64,000 nt of DNA from assembly GCA_000697665.1 (NCBI GenBank), contig KL197763.1:96778-160777 (forward strand). The letters run 5' to 3'. The notes beneath the pieces were generated by a model. The model did not search any database. It had not been told where the DNA came from and saw only the letters and a program-made list of their open reading frames with translations. Of this stretch, positions 58,523-64,000 are shown in pieces; positions within the stretch are counted from its first letter, which is position 1, and the number at the start of each line of letters is the position of its first letter. This DNA comes from Jaapia argillacea MUCL 33604. Taxonomy: Eukaryota; Basidiomycota; Agaricomycetes; Jaapiales; Jaapiaceae. A program made the translations under genes and the position numbers.

Positions 58523-59860
58523 TCAATATTCCTTACAGTCTTCATACAAAGTTATGCGACAACATAGAGGATTACCGAGGATCGGAAGACTGTCCCTCAG
58601 AAGAAAGTCAAGAAAGATGCCAGGTAGAGGAGTTGGAGAGGTCAGGGCACGGAGAAACATCCACAGACGTGGTATAAAAGCGGTCCAACGAACAGTTTCG
58701 TATGCACTAGGAGGGAGAGATCGGAGAGATGTTAAAGCCAGGACAAGCAATGTAACCCGTGCCATAATGTACGCAACAGATATGAGCAGCGTCATCGTGA
58801 ATAAAACGAGTCGATTAGCCTCTCCTTGAATGGTTAACACCGCCTCTTCGTCAACTTCGTCCCCTCTTCTGTCGTGTAGTACTAATCCTACGCCACGATT
58901 ACCTGGAAAACAAGAGTCATCCCTACTGTTCTCTATCGTCGCAATGCTCGCAAACGCCATATCTTGAGATGGGAGTGTGACTTCGCAAGCGACGTCGGAT
59001 TTGGATATCCTAGCGACGGGCTTGGAGATCGCAAGTTTCAGTGGTGGTCCCCAGACCAATGCGTACAATTATGAGTGTTGGGAAATTTCCCTGTCGAGAC
59101 TAGATAGGTAGAACGTCAGTAATTGCGCTGAGTCTTAAACGGCGAGACGAAAGCTTACGATCAACTGTTGTAGTGCCACGTAGGTGATGAGCTAGAAGAC
59201 GGCAGTGAAATGGAATCGGTCGGCGATATGGACCGATGAGAGGAGAGAAAGACATACTACGTATCCGCCGTTTTTGAAGATACTGACGGAGAGGTATATG
59301 ATCTCCATAGCGGCGAGGAGAGCACCCGATTCGATGCTATGAAGTCCATGGTCCGCGTAAATCGAGAGTATGCGAGTGGTGATGTTTGGGGGAGGACTCA
59401 CATAATCGCTGGGGTAAGTCGTTAAGTATCTCCTTCCCTTGTGCCTTCCAAGTGTCTTTTCTAACTCCCGAGTGATCTTCCATAAGCGCCAAGCTAAGAG
59501 AAAGTTTATTGAGGATGATCGCCTCGAGGGTAGGAAGTGTGAAGGTTACCAATCAAACCGGTGACAACGATACTGGTCATGATAGATATTAGATACACAG
59601 CTCCTCGATATCTGGAAGCAGAAATCCATGAACGTGAGACGATCAGCTGGAGGGAGCCGTTGAGCACTGCTTGTGCAAATGCGCATGCTGGAACGTTGGG
59701 TAAGGTGGTGGAGTAAATGATGAATGGAGATATATACCTGCTATCTCGAGGAGACACAATGTTGAGACGGCGATGGTATGGTATTTCGACCCCCATACAA
59801 CGAAACAACGATATATCCACCAGAAATGTGGAGGGAGTCCACAATCAACCGAATCACCGC
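58523..59860 (-). CDS. Multipass membrane protein, 5' end not found
   Basis: Minus-strand exons read WWIYRCFVVWGSKYHTIAV, then FAQAVLNGSLQLIVSRSW, YLISIMTSIVVTGLI, LAWRLWKITRELEKTLGRH, ITTRILSIYADHGLHSIESG, LLAAMEIIYLSVSIFKNGG, LITYVALQQLI, and a last exon YALVWGPPLKLAIS...EANRLVLFTMTLLISVAYIM, ARVTLLVLALTSLRSLPPSA and a tail to 58523. The YRC-VVWG, IESG and RSLPPSAY signatures recur in a large Basidiomycete family of predicted seven-helix proteins. The first one or two helices and the start codon are not visible upstream of about 59860, where the sequence soon becomes transposon-like. The gene may be 5'-truncated. Confidence 0.55.
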
Positions 59861-60166
59861 GTGAAACGCGGTTCTGTTCGAAGTTCGACCAGATGAGCTG
59901 GTCTCATCTGGAAAGAGCTGTTCGGATACTCTGATTAGTCTACTGTGTGTATCTTGGGCTAGCTACGACTAGTCGACTGATCGCATCTACTCCAAATGAA
60001 TACCGATGACCTTTTACTGAGGTACGACCAGCTCTGCGCAGCTCACCTAGTCAGGAGCATCGATCTCGTCGTCTCTTCTTCCCCGCCACTACCCGAGTCT
60101 GACTTTGAAAATGATATGTAAAGGCCTCGCAACTTGAACTGCTCGTCACCCGCCTAGTGATGTTGA

Positions 60167-60290
60167 GGGCCCGGCTCCAAGCCTGAAGCCGGGCCAAGCC
60201 CGACCCGAGGAAGGGGCTTATGGGTGGCTTGGGCTCGGGCTTGGTTCATGGAAAGCCTGAGCCCTGGGCTAAAGCCCGGGCTTTCGAGAG
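60167..60290. repeat. GC-rich palindromic block (transposon end-like)
   Basis: Dense run of GGGCCCGGC, AAGCCGGGCC, AAGCCCGACCC, GGGCTCGGGCTTGG and AAAGCCCGGGCTTTC. Such interleaved GGGC/GCCC words are seen near the ends of hAT elements. No matching opposite end was found. Confidence 0.45.
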
Positions 60291-60299
60291 AGGGTGGCT

Positions 60300-61380
60300 A
60301 GTGTCATTTGTTAAGAGAAAACTTTGTTCTTCCACAGTGAAATGGGGGGATCTGTTAATCCATTGTGTTTGCGAGCAGGAGAAGAGCTTCAGGTAAGATG
60401 GGGAGCACTTCTGACAACTCAGCGAGGGAAGGCGAGGGAGGAGGGTGATGTGACATATATGTGATGCTCCACGTTCAGTAACGCCTCACAACGCGCTCAC
60501 AGGGCTATTCTTCCCTGCTTTATGGATTATGATATGGTAAAGCCACTCTACCCAACCACCAACACCAAATATTGTCACTATCACAGCTATCCCATTTGTC
60601 AAGTTTGATTATCCATCCTTTTTTCCAACTATCTGGACTCTGACAACCTAGCCTCATGCACGCGCCCGTTGGGCATCACCCACCTGAACGCCGCTGACAC
60701 GACGGCGTTGCAACATTGCCTTTTTGGGACAGAGCGTGGGAAAATTTCCTTTTTAGGAAAGACGCGACCGCAACCGATCCGCCGACCTCTTCAGTCGCCA
60801 TTTTTGTTTTCATGGGCGATGGCCCTTTTTTTTGGACGTCGCACGGGAAACATCGCATCGGTTTTTGGTCGTGGACGGCCAAAACGCTGCCTGTCGCAAT
60901 GGATTTACGTCTGAAGACTCGCCCTATTTCTGTTCTTTTTGGTTCTGTCGTTGTTTCCCTGGGTCCACTCCACCTCTTCCCTGCATCATTCGTCTGTTGG
61001 GTTGCGTTTTTCCGTGATGTGGTCTTCTTTGTTTTGGTCAGTCTTACCCCCTCTGGACCGTTGCTCCACTTGGTGGGTCAGACCCCCATTTTTCTGAACC
61101 GATATCGTTCATTGTGACCCCCCAAAATCCTCAACCTTAGTTGTTCTCTCATTGTCTCTCCATCCTCTCTCCTCTGAAACTGTTTGAGGGGAGTGTTTTT
61201 ACCTCGCTCTCACCTTAGGATTTGTTTTAAGATAATACTATAAGCTTGTTTTTTTTACAGCCTTGGGGGAAAATGGAGAGCCCTTCTTGCCCTTCCTGGC
61301 ATCATCTAAGGCTCCAACTATTTAGTTTCCGTTTTATGGGGAGAGATAAATCAAATATAAATAGAAAATAAATCATTTTT
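60300..61380. other. Transposon-flanking DNA without a recognised gene
   Basis: Contains a 133-codon plus frame (60716-61117) and an antisense frame, neither with a known domain. Base composition is more T-rich than the genes to the left. A direct neighbour of the hAT relic, so probably element DNA. Confidence 0.3.
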
Positions 61381-61399
61381 AAATGGCAAGCAAGGGGGC

Positions 61400-62690
61400 A
61401 TGAACAGATTCAAGAGAAACAGGGAATTTAGAGCTGGGGGGGGGGGGGAGGCCGTGTGGATCAAGGAGACCAGCCTTGGTCCACATCAAAAGCATAGCCT
61501 CTGCAACGGTATGGGCCTTCAGGGAGGATCAAATGTCGGTGCAGAGGTGGCGAGACTTGGAAAATGGCCGCTTGACAGAGACACTTGTACCAGGAATAGT
61601 GAGTTTGCCACAGCAAAAGGTTCACCATACTTCTCCATCATTAATCCCCCCCCCCCCCCAGGGTTCATGCAAATGTATCATTGACAGCATGGTTATCTGC
61701 AATGAAGGCTATTGAAAGCCTGAGTTAGATATGTAATAACTGAAGGTGAATCATGGAAACCATGCCATGTATGTTGTTGAGGATTCCCACCGCCTTTACT
61801 GTTTTGGCGAACCACCTTACTGCAAACTCACCCCTACGCTCCTTCTCTTCTATTGGGTGGAAATTCATCGCCCTCTCAATGAGATTCTGATCATTGTCGA
61901 TCCAGTTTGCGATTGCACCAGCAAAAAGTAAATACCATCTGCTTTGTCATCCAGCTATCTTCTGCAATGGCAATTTTTGACTTGACTCACTGCATCATAC
62001 CTTCAGCATTATTATGGCCCATAATATCTCAGAGACTGATACTCACCTTCAATTCTCTAAACACTTTGAAATGCAGCTCATCGAATATTTTGATCAGGGT
62101 ATTTCGAACTGTCGTATCTGAGGGTAGCAAGAACCGAGACTTCATGTGGTTGAACAGTCAGTGAAGACCAGGGGACTCTCCGGTCGTGAACAGCAGATCA
62201 TCCTCAATAATCCGTGCAGCAAAGACCTTCAAGAAACCCTTCTGGGTTGGAACATGAGCCAGGTTGAGCTCCCCCTCCCATAAGAAGTCCTCCATGATCT
62301 TCACACTTGCTACCGAATGTTGACCCTGTGGTCTCCCTGGGTAGCAGGGTTTCCAAGGGGTGGTTTTTGAGGCTCATCATTGAAATGCTTCTCTGCCCTG
62401 TTTGAAAGTGAAAGATTGTGCGCTGTGGTATTGGGATTGCAAATGCATAATTAGTTGTAGCTGGGAGGTACAGAAAGTGAGTACCTCACATTTTGCAGCA
62501 CTTACAATGGAGCTGCCATTGCAGTTTACCCTTTATCTCAACTGGTACAGGCTCTAAGCAGTGTCTTGATGTGGTGTTCTCAGAGCCACAGCACTTCCCC
62601 TCTCCAAAATGTTTGCTCTTGGTATCACTTTCGGGCTCACTGTTGCTCTCTGATTCACTCTCAGACCCTGACAATACACCAGAATTTATG
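61400..62690 (-). pseudogene. hAT-family transposase relic, internally deleted
   Basis: On minus, from 62674: an acidic Ser/Glu start (MSGSESESESNSEPESD), then a Cys-containing stretch KGKLQWQLHCKCCKM like a BED-type finger. Near 62310-62060 comes FLKVFAARIIEDDLLFTTGE, SPGLH-stop-LFNHMKSRFLLPSD and TTVRNTLIKIFDELHFKVF. Then KSKIAIAEDSWMTKQM and, in shifted frames, a segment like NLIERAMNFHPIEEKERRG. The hAT C-terminal dimerisation motif is near 61610-61480: TIPGTSVSVKRPFSKSRHLC, TDI-stop-SSLKAHTVAEAM. The catalytic middle is missing: about 1.3 kb remains of a gene usually over 2 kb. Both clear stops are TGA where CGA (Arg) is expected. Confidence 0.82.
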
Positions 62691-63111
62691 TAGGGTTCAC
62701 TCCTCCCTCGCCCTGGCCTTCTTTGGCAGCTGTTAAGTGTTGTATCAGCATTACCACCTCAAAAATCGGTTTCCACACTCACTCACCCTCTGCGGCTGCT
62801 TGTATTTTCCACTATTGGACCTCTGCCTCTTTGCTCCACCATTCTGGAGTTGGTTTGTCCAAATCAGTTATCACCATGCTGTGATTGGGGAATACTCTCG
62901 TACACTTACTCACTTTTACAGAGGGAGCTGTCTTCCCATTGGCTTTCTTTGGTAATCTGTTCCTTGATCTTCTCTTCTGTGATTCACATTAACGACCAGC
63001 CTTGTTCTCTGCGATACAAATCTGGACTGTTGACTTGCCTCAGAATTATCACCATCCAGTTCCACAACCTCCAAACCATCACCATCAAGAGAGAACTCTG
63101 TTATTGGCTCC
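62691..63111. other. Unassigned DNA between hAT relic and terminal repeats
   Basis: No recognised frame or signal. Confidence 0.3.
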
Positions 63112-63128
63112 TTAGGGTTAGGGTTAGG
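63112..63128 (+). repeat. Interstitial telomere-type tract (TTAGGG)2TTAGG
   Basis: Two perfect TTAGGG units and a partial third stand directly before the 526-bp repeat unit. G-rich strand orientation (5'-TTAGGG on plus) is that of a chromosome end lying to the right. Confidence 0.85.
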
Positions 63129-63642
63129 TTGGAGCGAGCGCGAAGCGCGAGCGAATCAAACTAAGTCGAAAGGAGTAAAGAATAACAGGTGTTCCGAGAG
63201 GAGACAGCACTGTTTCGATAATCTCTTCAGACTCTTTACTCTAGGCTTTTATATTACCTGGCATGGGATCCAGCCCGAATTAACCCCGGAGTTCCCATGG
63301 GAAAGTTCTCATGTCAACGGGAATGATATACCCTTTCTCTCTCACGTCCGACAGGCTCAGTGGGCCGCAACAGCGGCCTAGACCACCGAAGCAGGCCATG
63401 AGACAAGGAACGCACCCTTAATTGGTCTGTGAAGCAGAAGCATAGCCACCCAGCCGCCTGTGGGCAAACCGGAATGCGCAGTAACTCCCACAACTGTCCG
63501 TTCAGGTCTTACTTGGGTATAATTACCTCGGGACGAGTAGTCAGTGATTTATGCTATTGGTCGCAAGCGTATGGTGAAATTCACGCTGTCAATCTAGAAG
63601 TCATTAGCTCATAGAAGACATTGGGGAAATAATTCACCCGAC
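63112..63642 (+). repeat. Terminal direct repeat, unit 1
   Basis: Begins with the TTAGGG tract, then GCGAGCGCGAAGCGCGAGCG, AAGTCGAAAGGAGTAAAGAA and TCAGACTCTTTACTCTAGGC. A second copy starts at 63643, so the spacing is about 526-531 bp. No coding frame. Confidence 0.85.
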
Positions 63643-64000
63643 TTAGGGTTAGGGGGGAAGCGAGCGCGAAGCGCGAGCGAATCAAGATAAGTCGAAAGGA
63701 GTAAAGAATAACAGGCTATCCGAAGAGTAGACACTGTTTCGATAATCTCTTCAGACTCTTTACTCTAGGCTTTTATATTACCTGGCATGGGTTCCGGCCC
63801 GAACTAACCCCGGAGTACCCCATGAGAGAATTCCCATCGGGAATGATATACCCGTTTCTCCATCACAGCCGACAAGGTCAGCGGGCAGAGCGAATCTTGC
63901 CATGACACAAGGACTGCACCCGTAATAGGTCTGCGAAGCAGAGGCATAGCCACCCAGCCGACCATGGGTCAAACCGGAATGCGCACGTAACCCCCACGAC
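63643..64000 (+). repeat. Terminal direct repeat, unit 2 (cut by window edge)
   Basis: Starts TTAGGGTTAGGGGGGAAG, then the same GCGAGCGCGAAGCGCGAGCG and following blocks with scattered differences and small indels. It runs off the window. Confidence 0.85.

Noticed and set aside
60716-61117. 133-codon plus ORF as a gene
   Set aside because: No domain and an antisense frame of similar quality; lies in transposon-like DNA.
63112-63128. Right edge as the actual telomere
   Set aside because: Only two to three TTAGGG units occur and unique repeat sequence follows, so it is an interstitial tract.

Overview
The window looks like nuclear DNA of a filamentous basidiomycete (Agaricomycetes type). Genes are split by many short GT-AG introns of about 50-100 bp. 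Typical Agaricomycete families are present: F-box/LRR-like proteins in clusters, IRG-type GTPases, CBM1 secreted proteins, a DUF6533 seven-helix protein and a Gly-rich membrane protein. Exon structures were built by hand from splice signals, frame continuity and recalled family consensus. No alignment or search was run.

Layout. 1-423: the start of a GNAT acetyltransferase that runs off the left edge. 1.6-8.6 kb: two paralogous IRG-type GTPases on the plus strand, both starting with an N-myristoylation-like MGxxxS motif, flanking a minus-strand AKR7-type aldo-keto reductase whose catalytic tyrosine codon is a stop. 8.6-20 kb: repeat-rich DNA with a TA-flanked MITE, at least seven copies of a dispersed repeat, a 21-bp minisatellite, a long inverted repeat pair and a tandemly duplicated F-box gene. 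It also holds a small membrane protein gene. 20.2-22 kb: a convergent pair of CBM1 genes, one short. 22.5-33 kb: a second F-box group (two intact, two broken genes) with the autophagy lipase ATG15 inside it.

33.8-58.5 kb is mostly ordinary gene-dense DNA: a Gly-rich membrane protein, a DUF6533 protein, mitochondrial ribosomal protein uS7m, a membrane RING protein, an unknown 318-aa protein, ISA2 (Fe-S assembly), a YCII protein, allantoinase, a Yippee-like protein, splicing factor Spp2, a multipass membrane protein, carnitine acetyltransferase and another F-box gene. 58.5-64 kb decays into a 5'-incomplete membrane gene, hAT transposon debris and, at the right edge, two copies of a roughly 526-bp repeat, each preceded by TTAGGG tracts. 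This suggests the right edge lies toward a chromosome end.

Functional themes. Housekeeping genes serve mitochondria and acyl metabolism (uS7m, ISA2, carnitine acetyltransferase), purine nitrogen salvage (allantoinase), autophagy (ATG15) and splicing (Spp2). The left third is an accessory zone where GTPases and F-box genes duplicate and decay among repeats. The most unusual items are the fungal IRG pair with a changed G4 motif, the nonsense codon at the AKR active site, the two-stop F-box gene, and the telomere-tagged terminal repeat.
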